Both the position numbers and the translations under genes were made by a program. A stretch of 41,855 nt of DNA, taken from positions 1 through 41,855 of the forward strand of contig JBNKPL010000006.1 in assembly GCA_050295355.1 (NCBI GenBank). Reading direction: 5' to 3'. Of this stretch, positions 34,226 through 41,855 are shown piece by piece (the first letter of the stretch is position 1; each line of letters opens with the position of its first letter). The stretch comes from CBFDBF01 sp050295355 (lineage in GTDB: Bacteria > Pseudomonadota > Gammaproteobacteria > Chromatiales > Chromatiaceae). The notes beneath the pieces are model-generated. The model did not search any database. It worked only from the letters and a program-made list of their open reading frames with translations, and was not told the origin of the DNA.

Positions 34226-37200
34226 ATGGCCTCCAACTCCTCTTCAAGTGACTTGCTTCTTGATCACTCCACCCCGATCGCCTCCATTGCCAGCCGGGAT
34301 GTGGTGACGTTGCCGGTTGAGGCCTCTTTACGGGAGGCCACGGCCATCATGGCCGACCGCAAAATCTCCTCCATTCTGGTGACCGATGGAGAACAAAGGC
34401 CGCTTGGTATCGTCACCGAGCAAAACGTTCTGCATGCCATGCGGGCCGGACGCAATCTGGATACCGGGCTGGATGAAGTGATGTCGGCGCCCATTATCAG
34501 CGTTCAGGAGAACGCCAGTTGCGAAGAGGCTTACCTGCTGTGTCTCAGCAAAGGCATTCGTCATCTGGTGCTGCATGACAATAGCGGCGCCCTGAGTGGC
34601 GTGGTCAGCGAGACCGATTTCCGGCTGCATGTAAACCTGACCGCGCTGGCCGGACGCCGCCATGTGGCGGCGGTCATGACCCGCTCCGTACTCTCCCTGC
34701 CGCCCGAGGCCAATCTGCAGCAGGCGATGGAGCTGATGGAAGACCATCACGACAACTGTGTGGTTGTGACGGAGAACCAGCGCCCGGTAGGCATCATCAC
34801 CGAGCGTGATCTGGTGCGGCTGTTCGCCGGCACTCATAACGGCATAGTCCCCCGCCTGGGCGAGGTGATGACCAGCCCGGTGCGAAGCGTATGCACCGAC
34901 ACCACGGTCACCGAGGCGGCCGAGCTCATGCTGGAGACGGGCATGCGCCACCTGGTGGTGACCAACACGGCCGGCGATCTGGCCGGCCTGGTCAGCGAAC
35001 ATGACCTGACCCAGATCATGATGCTGGGCAGCCTCGACGCCCAACTGGAATCGGAACGGACCTTCCTGCGCACCCTGATCGACACCATCCCCGACCTGGT
35101 CTGGCTGAAAGACCCGGACGGTGTCTACCTGGCCTGCAACTCACATTTTGAGCGTCTGTACGGAGCCAAGGAAGAGGAGATCGTCGGCAAGACCGACTAC
35201 GACTTCGTCGATAAAGAGCTGGCGGATTTATTCCGCGAAAACGACCGCAAGGCCCTGGAGAAAGGCGGCCCCAGCGTCAGCGAGGAGTGGCTGACCTTCG
35301 CCGAAGATGGCCGCCGGGAACTGAGCGAGACCATCAAGACCCCCATGCGCGACGCTCAGGGCCGTTTGATCGGCGTACTCGGCATCGGCCGCGACATCAC
35401 CCAGGCACGGAAGAATCAGACGGCGCTGCAGGACAGCGAGGAGAAACTGAGCACCCTGATCGACGCCATCCCCGATGCCGTCCAGTTCAAGGACACCGAG
35501 GGCCGCTGGCTGGCCTGCAATCAGAGCGCCGCCCAGACCTTCGGCCTGCATAAGGAAGAGTGCCTGGGCAAAAGCGACCTGGAACTGGCGGAGATCGCCG
35601 ATGAAAAGCACCGTGAGGCCTTGCGGCAGTGCCACCTCTCCGACCAGGAGGCGCTGCATACTGGAGGCGTCAGCAACAGTAAGGAAACGATCCCGCAAGC
35701 GGATGGAAGCAGCGTACATTACGAAATCGCCAAGGTGTCCATCTCCGACCCGGAAGGACGACCGAAGGGGCTGGTCATTCTCGCCCGTGACGTCACCGAG
35801 CAACGTCAGGTCACCCAGGCGCTGGAGCAGAGTCTGCTTGAGTTCAATGATCTGGTCACCCGTATCCCGGTAGGTGTATTCAAGTTCCGCACCCTGGCCG
35901 GGGGTGGCTATCGCTACGACTATGTGAGTCCCCGCTGGTGTGACATGCTGGGTCTGAGCCAGGAGTCGGTCTACCGAAGCGCACGCACGGTCTTCCACTC
36001 CGCCCGCCCGCACAACCTGAAAGAGTTCCGGCGAGTCATCTTTAAAGCGCGCAAGAACCGCACCCCCTTCTCCTGGGAAGGCCGGGTATCCACCAACAAA
36101 AGCAGCCGCTGGCTGCATATAGCCGCCACCCCCACGCCGCAGAAGAACGGGGACGTACTGTGGGACGGCATCCAGTATGACATCACCCAGCGCAAAGAGG
36201 CGGAAGAGAAGGTACGTCTGGCCGCCAACGTCTTCACCGACACCCATGAGGGTATCGTTATCACCGATCCCGAGGCACGGATCGTGGAGGTCAACGCCTC
36301 TTTCAGCCGCATCACGGGATATGACCGGGAAGAGGTGCTGGGAGAAAACCCATCCCTGCTCAAATCCGGCCATCAGAAGCAGGCCTTCTACCAGAAGATG
36401 TGGCAAACCCTAAAACAGGACGGCCACTGGAGCGGCGAAGTGTGGAACCGGCGCAAGGATGGCGAGGTCTACGCCGAGCATCTGGCCATCTCCACCGTGT
36501 ATGACGAAAAAGGCAAAATCACCCACTACGTGGGCGTATTCGCCGATATCACGCCGCAGAAGGAGCATGAAAAGCAGCTGGAACGCATCGCCCATTACGA
36601 CGCCCTCACCGCCGTACCCAACCGGGTGTTGCTGGCGGAACGCATGGAGTGGGCCATTGCGCAGACCAAGCGCGACGGCACCTCCATGGCGATCTGCTAT
36701 CTGGACCTGGACGGTTTCAAACCCATTAACGATCAGTTCGGCCACGAGTGCGGCGACCACCTGCTGGTGGAGATCAGCCGGCGCATCAAGAATTGCCTGC
36801 GCGGTAACGACACCATCGCCCGCATCGGCGGCGACGAGTTTGTCCTGCTGCTGCTCGGCCTGAAACGGGTGGAGGAGTGCGAACTGGCCCTGCGCCGCCT
36901 GCTGGATGTCATCGCCCGTCCCTGGCCCATCGGCGACCAGCTGGTCACCCTCTCCGCCAGTATCGGCGCCACCATCTTTCCCACCGACGACTGCGACGCC
37001 GACACCCTGCTACGGCATGCGGACCAGGCCATGTACAAGGCCAAAGAGGCGGGCCGCAACTGTTACCACATGTTTGATGCGGAGCACGACCGCCAGGTCA
37101 AGGCCCACAAGGAGCAGCAGCAGCGCCTGCGGGAAGCCCTGGAGGCCGGGGAATTCCGGCTCCATTACCAGCCCAAGGTCAATATGGTCAACGGCAACGT

Positions 37201-38278
37201 GCTCGGCGTGGAAGCGCTGATCCGCTGGCAGCATCCGGAGGACGGCCTGCTGCGGCCCGCGGAGTTCCTCTCCTATATCCAGAACTCGGATCTGGAAGTG
37301 GCCTTGGGCGAATGGGTGCTCGACTCGGCCCTGAGCCAACTGGAAATCTGGCAGCAACAGGGGATCGAGCTTGATGTGAGTGTCAACATCGGCGCCGAGC
37401 ACCTGCTGCAGGAGGATTTCGCGGATCGCCTGGAGGCCATTCTCCAGCATCATGCAACCATCAATCCCAGCCGCCTGGAGCTGGAGATCCTGGAATCCAC
37501 CGCCATCACCGACATCCATCAGGCCTCCAAGACCCTCATCGCCTGCCGCAAACTGGGCGTGCGCTTCGCCCTGGATGACTTCGGAACGGGCTACTCTTCA
37601 CTGACCTACTTCCGGCAACTGCCGGTCGAGACGCTCAAGATCGACCAGAGCTTTGTCATGGGCATGCTGGAAGACCCGGATGACATGGGTATCGTGGAGA
37701 GTGTGGTGCAGCTCACCCAGGCCTTCAACCGCACGGTGGTGGCCGAGGGCGCGGAGACGCCAGAGCACTGCGCCATGCTGGCCCGTATGCGCTGCCAGGC
37801 CGCCCAAGGCTACGGCATCGCCCGGCCCATGCCGCCGGAAAACCTGCAGGAGTGGATGCAGGAGTGGACCGAACAGGAGACCTGGCTGCAATTCGCGAAA
37901 AACCCGCCGCCCATGCAGCGGGCGGAACTGGTGCTGGAGCAGGCCATCGGCAGCCATCGCTCCTGGATCGACAGTCTGGTCGCCCACCTGCAAGACGTGG
38001 ATAACACCAACGAACCCGTGCTGGACCCCAACCAGTGCCTGTTCGGCATGTGGTATCACCATACAGGCAGCTTCCGTTACGGCTATCTACCTGAATTCGC
38101 CGCCATTGACCCCATCCACGAACAGATCCATAAACTGGCGAAAGATCTCTGCTCCCTCGCCCGCCGTGGTAAAAAACAGAAAGAAGAGGCCCAACGGCGT
38201 TTACCCGAACTATACGAACTGCGGGAACGTCTCATCGAAGCGATGAAGAACCTGATCGAAGCCGTGAAAGAGGCCTGA
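34226..38278 (+). CDS. CBS-PAS-GGDEF-EAL cyclic-di-GMP protein with C-terminal CZB-like domain
   Basis: Product of 1350 residues from the ATG at 34226 (MASNSSSSDLLLDH), with AGGG just upstream; a GTG five codons earlier lacks a ribosome site. Two CBS pairs (about 15-135 and 145-272) come first, then four PAS-like domains (about 283-785), a GGDEF domain with intact RIGGDEF near 868 and the inhibitory RxxD five residues before it, and an EAL domain with VEALIRWQ, DDFGTGYSSL, LKIDQSF and VAEGAET, so both synthesis and breakdown look possible. The last 120 residues carry SHRSW, QCLFGMW and PIHEQIH in the order of a CZB zinc-binding domain. No membrane helices. It is probably a cytoplasmic hub sensing adenylates, redox or ligands, and zinc. 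Confidence 0.92.
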   Translation: MASNSSSSDLLLDHSTPIASIASRDVVTLPVEASLREATAIMADRKISSILVTDGEQRPLGIVTEQNVLHAMRAGRNLDTGLDEVMSAPIISVQENASCEEAYLLCLSKGIRHLVLHDNSGALSGVVSETDFRLHVNLTALAGRRHVAAVMTRSVLSLPPEANLQQAMELMEDHHDNCVVVTENQRPVGIITERDLVRLFAGTHNGIVPRLGEVMTSPVRSVCTDTTVTEAAELMLETGMRHLVVTNTAGDLAGLVSEHDLTQIMMLGSLDAQLESERTFLRTLIDTIPDLVWLKDPDGVYLACNSHFERLYGAKEEEIVGKTDYDFVDKELADLFRENDRKALEKGGPSVSEEWLTFAEDGRRELSETIKTPMRDAQGRLIGVLGIGRDITQARKNQTALQDSEEKLSTLIDAIPDAVQFKDTEGRWLACNQSAAQTFGLHKEECLGKSDLELAEIADEKHREALRQCHLSDQEALHTGGVSNSKETIPQADGSSVHYEIAKVSISDPEGRPKGLVILARDVTEQRQVTQALEQSLLEFNDLVTRIPVGVFKFRTLAGGGYRYDYVSPRWCDMLGLSQESVYRSARTVFHSARPHNLKEFRRVIFKARKNRTPFSWEGRVSTNKSSRWLHIAATPTPQKNGDVLWDGIQYDITQRKEAEEKVRLAANVFTDTHEGIVITDPEARIVEVNASFSRITGYDREEVLGENPSLLKSGHQKQAFYQKMWQTLKQDGHWSGEVWNRRKDGEVYAEHLAISTVYDEKGKITHYVGVFADITPQKEHEKQLERIAHYDALTAVPNRVLLAERMEWAIAQTKRDGTSMAICYLDLDGFKPINDQFGHECGDHLLVEISRRIKNCLRGNDTIARIGGDEFVLLLLGLKRVEECELALRRLLDVIARPWPIGDQLVTLSASIGATIFPTDDCDADTLLRHADQAMYKAKEAGRNCYHMFDAEHDRQVKAHKEQQQRLREALEAGEFRLHYQPKVNMVNGNVLGVEALIRWQHPEDGLLRPAEFLSYIQNSDLEVALGEWVLDSALSQLEIWQQQGIELDVSVNIGAEHLLQEDFADRLEAILQHHATINPSRLELEILESTAITDIHQASKTLIACRKLGVRFALDDFGTGYSSLTYFRQLPVETLKIDQSFVMGMLEDPDDMGIVESVVQLTQAFNRTVVAEGAETPEHCAMLARMRCQAAQGYGIARPMPPENLQEWMQEWTEQETWLQFAKNPPPMQRAELVLEQAIGSHRSWIDSLVAHLQDVDNTNEPVLDPNQCLFGMWYHHTGSFRYGYLPEFAAIDPIHEQIHKLAKDLCSLARRGKKQKEEAQRRLPELYELRERLIEAMKNLIEAVKEA

Positions 38279-38335
38279 ACAGCCCCCGGGAACAGTGAAC
38301 GGTTCCTCCGACCGCCCTGCTAAAAAAACAGGTAC

Positions 38336-38359
38336 GCATAAATACCCGTGTATTTACGC
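38336..38359. promoter_or_regulatory. Inverted repeat upstream of the SulP gene
   Basis: GCATAAATAC (38336-38345) and GTATTTACGC (38350-38359) form an inverted repeat with one mismatch and a 4-bp spacer. It lies 60 bp after the cyclic-di-GMP gene and 170 bp before the SulP start in a 250-bp gap. It could be a regulator site or a weak transcription-end hairpin. The gap also has a CTCTGTGGC stretch like those near 22750 and 24230. Confidence 0.4.
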
Positions 38360-38528
38360 GGATTAATTTCCATGCCCTCTGTGGCAACTCTTTGGTTCCT
38401 GCCTCATAATAGCGGCCTTGCGGTACCGGCCTCCCTGGTACTGTAACCGGGCATACCGCTTCACCGCACTCCATATAATTCAGATATCCAGCCGGGATCG
38501 CCATCCCCGCACCGTGAGGAGATCAGAC

Positions 38529-40319
38529 ATGAGGACTTCCGTTTCCCGCCTGCCGGGAATGGAACGCTTTTTTCCGTTTATCGCCTGGATGCCGGGCATC
38601 CGAAAGAACGACCTGCGCGCCGACCTGACCGCCGGACTGACGGGGGCGATCGTTGTGCTGCCGCAGGGGGTGGCCTTCGCCACCATCGCCGGCATGCCGC
38701 CCGAGTACGGCCTCTATGCGGGGATGATCCCGGCCATTATCGCCGCCCTGTTCGGCTCTTCCCGGCATCTGGTGTCGGGACCCACCACCGCCGCCTCCAT
38801 TGTCATGTTCTCCGCCCTCAGCGCCTTCGCGCAGCCGGCCACCGCCGACTATGTGACCCTCGCCCTGACCCTCACCTTCATGGTCGGCGTGATCGAACTC
38901 GGTCTCGGGCTTGCGCGCATGGGCGCCCTGGTAAACTTCATCTCCCACTCCGTAATCGTCGGTTTTACCGCCGGCGCGGCGATCCTCATCGCCACCAGTC
39001 AGCTGAAGCACTTCTTCGGATCTGAGATCGCCCGCGGCGGGCACCTTCACGATATCCTGATTCAGTTCGTGGAACAGATCCCCAGTATCAATCCCTGGGT
39101 CACCATCGTCGCCCTGAGCACCCTGTTGAGCGGAATCGCGGTCAAACGCTGGGCGCCGCGTTGGCCCTACATGATCATCGCCATGGTAATCGGCAGCCTG
39201 GTGGCCGTGGTCCTGAACTGGCTGCTGGGGCTGGAGGTCACGCATATAGAGACCGTCGGCGCCCTGCCCCGCACCCTGCCGCCCCTCTCGGCGCCGAATC
39301 TCTCCATGGAGACCATCAAGCACCTGGCCCCGGCGGCGCTCGCGGTCAGCCTGTTCGCCCTTACCGAAGCGGTCTCTATCGGCCGCTCCCTGGCCGCCAA
39401 GAGCGGACACCGCATCGACGGCAACCAGGAGTTCATCGGCCAGGGACTCTCCAACCTGTTCGGCGCCTTCTTCTCAGGCTATGTGGCGACGGGCTCCTTC
39501 AACCGCTCCGGCCTCAACTATCAGGCCGGCGCGAAATCCCCCCTCGCCGCCGTCTTCGCGGGCGTACTACTCATGGGCGTCGTGCTGCTGGTGGCCCCGC
39601 TGGCGGCCTACCTGCCCAACGCGGCCATGGCGGGCATCCTCTTTCTGGTGGCCTGGGGGCTAATCGACTTCAAGGAGATTCGGCACATCCTCAAGGCCAG
39701 CCGCCTGGAGACCTCGGTACTGGCGGTGACCTTTTTCGGCGCGCTGTTTCTGGAGCTGGAACTGGCGATCTTCGCCGGCGTCCTGCTCTCGCTGGTGCTC
39801 TATCTAGAGCGTGTCTCCCATCCCAGAATCGTCTCCCGGACGCCCGACCCGCGGCTCTACAAGCGGCCCTTCTCGGACGATCCCGACCTGCCCGAATGCG
39901 CCCAGTTGAAAGTCCTGAGTATCGAAGGACCCATCTTCTTCGGCTGCACCAACTATTTGCAGAGCGTCTTTGACAAAATGCGCGCCAGGCAACCCGGGCA
40001 GAAACATCTGCTCATCCTCGCCCAGGGGATCAGCTTCGTGGACCTGCAAGGCGGCGACGCCCTGGTCACCGAGGCGGAACGGCGGCGGGCGGAAGGCGGT
40101 GATCTTTATCTCGTCAACGTGGACCAGGACCTGTGGGACTCACTGGACCGCAGCGGCTGCCTGGACGCCATCGGGCCGCGGCATGTCTTCCAGTCCAAGA
40201 CCGCGGCCATCCACGGCATCTTCCAGAAACTGGACAAGTCCATGTGCAAGGGGTGTGACAAACGGGTCTACCGCGAATGTTTCGCCAATCGCAATGAGCT
40301 TCAGGGCAAAGACCAGTAG
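38529..40319 (+). CDS. SulP-family anion permease with STAS domain
   Basis: Product of 596 residues from the ATG at 38529, which has GAGGAG 8-9 nt upstream; the longer frame upstream has no such site. The SulP signature is seen in LTAGLTGAIVVLPQGVAFATIAG and PPEYGLYAGMIPAIIAALFG, followed by some 10-12 helices. A STAS domain covers about 445-560 (LKVLSIEGPIFFGCTNYLQ, GISFVDLQGGDAL). After it the tail carries MCKGCDKRVYREC, a C-x2-C-x7-C cluster unusual for the family. It could carry sulfate, bicarbonate or another anion; the sequence alone does not decide. No partner gene is adjacent. Confidence 0.9.
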   Translation: MRTSVSRLPGMERFFPFIAWMPGIRKNDLRADLTAGLTGAIVVLPQGVAFATIAGMPPEYGLYAGMIPAIIAALFGSSRHLVSGPTTAASIVMFSALSAFAQPATADYVTLALTLTFMVGVIELGLGLARMGALVNFISHSVIVGFTAGAAILIATSQLKHFFGSEIARGGHLHDILIQFVEQIPSINPWVTIVALSTLLSGIAVKRWAPRWPYMIIAMVIGSLVAVVLNWLLGLEVTHIETVGALPRTLPPLSAPNLSMETIKHLAPAALAVSLFALTEAVSIGRSLAAKSGHRIDGNQEFIGQGLSNLFGAFFSGYVATGSFNRSGLNYQAGAKSPLAAVFAGVLLMGVVLLVAPLAAYLPNAAMAGILFLVAWGLIDFKEIRHILKASRLETSVLAVTFFGALFLELELAIFAGVLLSLVLYLERVSHPRIVSRTPDPRLYKRPFSDDPDLPECAQLKVLSIEGPIFFGCTNYLQSVFDKMRARQPGQKHLLILAQGISFVDLQGGDALVTEAERRRAEGGDLYLVNVDQDLWDSLDRSGCLDAIGPRHVFQSKTAAIHGIFQKLDKSMCKGCDKRVYRECFANRNELQGKDQ

Positions 40320-40392
40320 TCACGCACGACCCCAGTCTTATAACGTACTGCACAGCGGGAAAAACGGCTTAGAGCCACTGCTGCCCCACTTA

Positions 40393-40479
40393 ATCCCCTC
40401 TCCCTCAGGGAGACGACTCCAGGGATGGAGTCGGTAGGGCGACGCAGGAAGCCAAAGCCGAGGGTTAGGGTGAGGGGAT
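40393..40479. repeat. 87-bp element with 13-bp terminal inverted repeats
   Basis: ATCCCCTCTCCCT at 40393-40405 and its inverse at 40467-40479 match at 12 of 13 positions. Inside is a perfect 7-bp hairpin CGACTCC-agggat-GGAGTCG (40414-40433). The layout is that of a small non-coding mobile element (MITE-like) or a mosaic intergenic palindrome. No target-site duplication is obvious. Confidence 0.6.
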
Positions 40480-40521
40480 CTGAAAAGCTAATGCTTTGTT
40501 TTTATTGACCCCCTCATCCTG

Positions 40522-40544
40522 CCCTTCTCCCAGGGGGAGAAGGG
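40522..40544. repeat. 10-bp perfect hairpin
   Basis: CCCTTCTCCC (40522-40531) pairs exactly with GGGAGAAGGG (40535-40544) across 3 nt. It is preceded by CCCCCTCATCCTG, similar to the right end of the 87-bp element, so it may be a decayed relative of that element or a terminator without T-tract. Confidence 0.55.
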
Positions 40545-40750
40545 ACGCATTATCTTCAATTTTCATGGCTCAAACACCCATAAACCTACAAAAGCCTGAT
40601 GGCACAAGGGATTACAGCCATACAAAGCAAACCATATGGGACAGCAATGGCTCAGAGCCAATATTTGTAGCGTGAACACAGCGAACCAACCATTGGCGGG
40701 GGGGGTCGTTGATTTTTTCTGTTACCGCTGATCGCTAAGACTTGCTTCGC

Positions 40751-41185
40751 TTAAGCGCATAAATCCAGAACCATTACTACCGCCGAGCATGGACACAGCT
40801 CGCTAAACTGTTTCGTTTCCTTTATGGGATCTGGAACATCGTCTCTACCGCACACAGCAAACCCAAACCGCTCGAAATAGTTGACAGCCGTTGTGGTTAA
40901 AAGATAAAACCGACTAATACCAAAGTCCATAGCCTTGGCTTTTACCAAGCTAAATATCTGGCCCGCAATGCCGCGCCCTATTTCACTATCACTGACGGCA
41001 AATGAACGAAGCAGCCCTAAATTTTCGCAGCTTTCGAACCCACCAACACCAATGATCGTCCCATTCCTTTCAGCCACAACAAAATTCTCGATGTGATCCT
41101 GGAAATCACTTGCTGGAAGATCGTAGCTATCAAGCAACACCTTAATATCCTTAACATCGGATATTTGTGCGTCTCTGTATATCAA
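40751..41185 (-). CDS. GNAT-family N-acetyltransferase, ArsN2-like
   Basis: Product of 144 residues. The acetyl-CoA site is the stretch GLLRSFAVSDSEIGRGIAGQ (Q/RxxGxG/A-like), and the C-terminal part reads YLLTTTAVNYFERFGF and later TKQFSELCPCSAVVM. The combination of a GLLRS strand, LLTTTA and a CP-SA ending recalls ArsN2-type acetyltransferases seen near arsenic genes, but no arsenic gene is in the window and the true substrate is unknown. Its codon use and G+C are clearly lower than in the rest of the window, as in the next gene, which suggests joint acquisition. Confidence 0.8.
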   Translation of the reverse strand: MIYRDAQISDVKDIKVLLDSYDLPASDFQDHIENFVVAERNGTIIGVGGFESCENLGLLRSFAVSDSEIGRGIAGQIFSLVKAKAMDFGISRFYLLTTTAVNYFERFGFAVCGRDDVPDPIKETKQFSELCPCSAVVMVLDLCA

Positions 41186-41282
41186 CGCCTTAATCTCGTC
41201 TAGCTATAACGCCACACATCACCAGCAGCAAAAACAGAGCGAGGAATGAGCGGTGCTTTTTAATACCAAGCGCATGTAGTTA

Positions 41283-41855
41283 TTAGATTTTTTGCTCGCC
41301 CAACTTTTTCTTTGCCTCTTTTATGTCGATTTTTGCCTTATGTCCATGCTTATCCAATAGATGTAGCAAATTTCCGCCATTCAACAATGTGAGCGGCTTT
41401 CCTTTGGCAAACTCGTACGCGTCTGGGCCATAGTCCGCTGTAGTGACTAGTATCCCTTTGGTTGCACCTTCGTTGACTGTCGTACCATATAGATCCCTGA
41501 CCGCCGACACACCCACAACGTTGGTATATCTTTTTGCCTGAATTACGATTTTCCCACCGCGGATAGGGTCTGGGTCGAACGCTATAGCATCTACACCTCC
41601 ATCTCGACTTGCCTGGGTGATTTTGACTTCACCGCCAGAACTTACAAACTCTTTCTCGAAAATTTCCCTTATCAAGTTTTCAAAATCTTGCCAATCCATT
41701 GCCGCAAGATTGTCAGCTCCGTCAACTTCATCTATAACAGCATATGCGGAAACAAATCGCCTATCTTCTTTATTTATATTTATGATTGGCGCCACAGGGG
41801 ACAAGCCATGCAGCTTGCTACTGCCTATCCCCTTCAACTGTTTAAAACATGCTTT
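41283..41855 (-). CDS. Mrr-type restriction endonuclease, C-terminal part (runs off window)
   Basis: At least 190 residues; the frame stays open to the window edge, so the true start lies outside and only the C-terminal portion is seen. The Mrr_cat PD-(D/E)XK core is visible: DWQDFENLIREIFEKEF, SRDGGVDAIAFDP and KIVIQAKRYTN (catalytic Asp and Gln-x-Lys), followed by VSAVRDLYGTTVNEGATKG and ILVTTADYG. Such proteins cut modified or foreign DNA as stand-alone type IV-like enzymes or as parts of larger defence systems. Low G+C relative to the window supports horizontal transfer. What lies further right is needed to name the system. Confidence 0.85.
   Translation of the reverse strand, partial: KACFKQLKGIGSSKLHGLSPVAPIININKEDRRFVSAYAVIDEVDGADNLAAMDWQDFENLIREIFEKEFVSSGGEVKITQASRDGGVDAIAFDPDPIRGGKIVIQAKRYTNVVGVSAVRDLYGTTVNEGATKGILVTTADYGPDAYEFAKGKPLTLLNGGNLLHLLDKHGHKAKIDIKEAKKKLGEQKI

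Larger units (their letters stand above)
40320..40750. other. Gene-free interval with palindromic repeats
   Basis: About 430 bp between the SulP stop and the GNAT gene. The first half holds two palindromic repeats (listed separately). The second half, from about 40560, drops in G+C and includes a run of nine G at 40699 onward. I see no gene, tRNA or clear att-like repeat. Confidence 0.6.

Noticed and set aside
34062..34247. Minus-strand frame with a run of Ile
   Set aside because: Created by translating the ATT simple repeat; no support as a gene.
35228..36406. Minus-strand frame of 392 codons
   Set aside because: Antisense to the PAS region of the cyclic-di-GMP protein; no motifs and no ribosome site.
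40751..41185. Arsenic-resistance operon
   Set aside because: Only the acetyltransferase has an ArsN2-like look; no ArsR, ArsB or ArsC gene is in the window.

Overview
The window looks like a piece of chromosome from a high-GC gammaproteobacterium. Supporting signs are a full Gram-negative envelope gene set (lpxH, a PBP1B, an L,D-transpeptidase, a Cpx-like stress operon), the gene order cysS / ppiA-ppiB-lpxH, TsaB and a YoaA-type helicase, EttA, a class I-like PPK2 and a c4-like dihaem cytochrome. The genus cannot be read from the sequence. No rRNA, tRNA, CRISPR array, phage or plasmid function was seen. The last 1.1 kb is clearly poorer in G+C and carries a Mrr-type nuclease running off the edge, so it looks acquired.

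Layout. 1-2.4 kb: a secreted TPR protein with a C-terminal FGE-like fold that lacks the catalytic cysteines. 2.6-5.4 kb: a divergent three-domain fusion (acyl carrier protein, fatty acyl-AMP ligase, PlsC acyltransferase). 5.5-7.1 kb: ettA. 7.2-9.8 kb: a same-strand cpxP-cpxR-cpxA-like operon with a 12-bp hairpin inside and a direct-repeat operator candidate in front. 10.0-10.9 kb: ppk2. 11.0-11.7 kb: a REP-associated tyrosine transposase (RAYT) bracketed by GTAG-headed palindromes, with one more copy 5.6 kb away beside ettA. 11.7-18.0 kb: cysS, two cyclophilins, lpxH, and a converging LAB_N-GT2-GT39 set that probably modifies lipid A or another envelope glycan. 18.1-19.6 kb: c4-like cytochrome and tsaB.

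19.7-24.2 kb is a run of plus-strand genes between tsaB and a yoaA-like helicase: a GbsR-type regulator, an SDR-DoxX fusion, DUF2269, DUF4166, an unknown membrane protein and a ZIP transporter. A 20-bp palindrome covers the -10 region of the regulator promoter, and a second copy lies in front of the SDR gene, so a self-controlled local regulon can be read directly from the DNA. 24.3-30.5 kb on the minus strand: the helicase translationally coupled to a PD-(D/E)XK-like small protein, then a PBP1B with a histone-like Lys/Ala tail, an overlapping TPR lipoprotein and a YafK-type L,D-transpeptidase.

30.6-34.0 kb: two tiny overlapping minus-strand genes (52-aa Cys-rich and 60-aa single-TM), then a divergent two-component pair that resembles the proteobacterial dedicated-sortase regulators PdsR/PdsS, although no sortase or sortase target lies in the window. 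The kinase has a CBM9-like extracytoplasmic sensor, and a TTGCGGA tandem repeat at 11-bp spacing sits in front of the regulator gene. 34.2-38.3 kb: a 1350-residue CBS-PAS-GGDEF-EAL protein ending in a CZB-like zinc-binding domain. 38.5-40.3 kb: a SulP transporter. 40.3-40.75 kb: palindromic intergenic repeats. 40.75-41.86 kb: a GNAT acetyltransferase and the partial Mrr-type nuclease.

The strongest candidates for something not yet described are the small-gene pair beside the orphan Pds-like system, the GbsR-type operator-defined island, the ACP-FAAL-PlsC fusion and the DUF6998-like/helicase pair. All family names come from reading motifs by eye; no database search was run.
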